Origin: Lachnospiraceae bacterium UBA7481
GTDB taxonomy: Bacteria > Bacillota > Clostridia > Lachnospirales > Lachnospiraceae
Assembly (NCBI GenBank): GCA_002478505.1
Contig: DLOP01000179.1
Coordinates: 1 to 5,421, forward strand
DNA length: 5,421 bases
Direction of reading: 5' to 3'
Positions 5,285 to 5,421 of this stretch are shown here, one piece after another (within the stretch, counting starts at the first letter, position 1; the number at the start of each line of letters is the position of its first letter). Made by a program: the position numbers and the translations under genes. The notes beneath the pieces were generated by a model, which was given only the letters and a program-made list of their open reading frames with translations, ran no database searches and had not been told where the DNA came from.

Positions 5285-5421
5285 ATGAAAAAAAAGGATA
5301 AGATCATGAAACTTTCCGTCGGTCTGGCAGTGCTTGGATTGTCAATTGCCATGGCGGGATGCTCCAATGGAGAACAAGCCGCGGAAGATAACGTGGAAGC
5401 ATCTCAGGATTTAGAGGGCGG
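5285..5421 (+). CDS. Lipoprotein, N-terminal part (3' end outside window)
   Basis: The first 45 codons are present. Residues 2-9 are positively charged (KKKDKIMK), residues 10-22 are hydrophobic (LSVGLAVLGLSIA), and the lipobox MAGC places the lipidated cysteine at 26. An acidic, flexible linker follows (SNGEQAAEDNVEASQDLEG). This is the classic type II signal peptide of a lipoprotein exported by Sec, lipidated and held on the outer face of the membrane. GGAG (5274-5277) lies seven bases before the ATG. In Firmicutes such N-termini most often belong to ABC-transporter substrate-binding proteins, but no part of the mature domain is visible, so the ligand cannot be named. The two palindromes upstream suggest repressor control. 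Confidence 0.85.
   Translation, partial: MKKKDKIMKLSVGLAVLGLSIAMAGCSNGEQAAEDNVEASQDLEG

Overview
The window looks like chromosome of a gut-type Firmicute, most likely a Lachnospiraceae/Clostridia relative. The basis is a pyruvate phosphate dikinase that follows the Clostridium symbiosum enzyme motif by motif, AGGAGG-type ribosome binding sites, a YjdF-family protein and small Firmicutes-style accessory genes. The assignment comes from remembered families, not from a search.

Layout: (1) 2-1276 is the C-terminal half of ppdK, ending with a hairpin and a terminator (1327-1404). (2) 1436-2497 holds short genes, two of which have lost their N-terminal part: a CPBP-type membrane protease remnant, an intact small cupin with a clear ribosome binding site, and an N-truncated YjdF that begins on the base after the cupin stop. 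(3) 2548-3813 is one open frame joining a GNAT acetyltransferase to a trans-aconitate-methyltransferase-like enzyme, with a buried ribosome binding site and ATG at the joint. (4) 3873-4109 is an unrecognised 78-residue ORF whose stop lies at the edge of an IS remnant. (5) 4110-about 4935 is a minus-strand IS3-family element. Its orfA is intact, it has an A7 frameshift site, and its orfB carries a nonsense codon and is cut off. (6) 4936-5133 is the C-terminal tail of a sialate O-acetylesterase-like SGNH hydrolase. (7) 5134-5284 is a regulatory region with two palindromes about two helical turns apart. (8) 5285 to the end is the start of a lipoprotein gene.

The main theme is a decayed mosaic between a housekeeping gene (ppdK) and a probably regulated surface lipoprotein gene. 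At least four coding fragments lack one end, two in-frame gene junctions have formed, and an IS remnant sits in the middle. I see no coherent multi-gene defence or biosynthetic system. The best leads are the GNAT-methyltransferase joint, the cupin/YjdF junction and the double palindrome before the lipoprotein gene. No tRNA, rRNA, CRISPR array or riboswitch was recognised.
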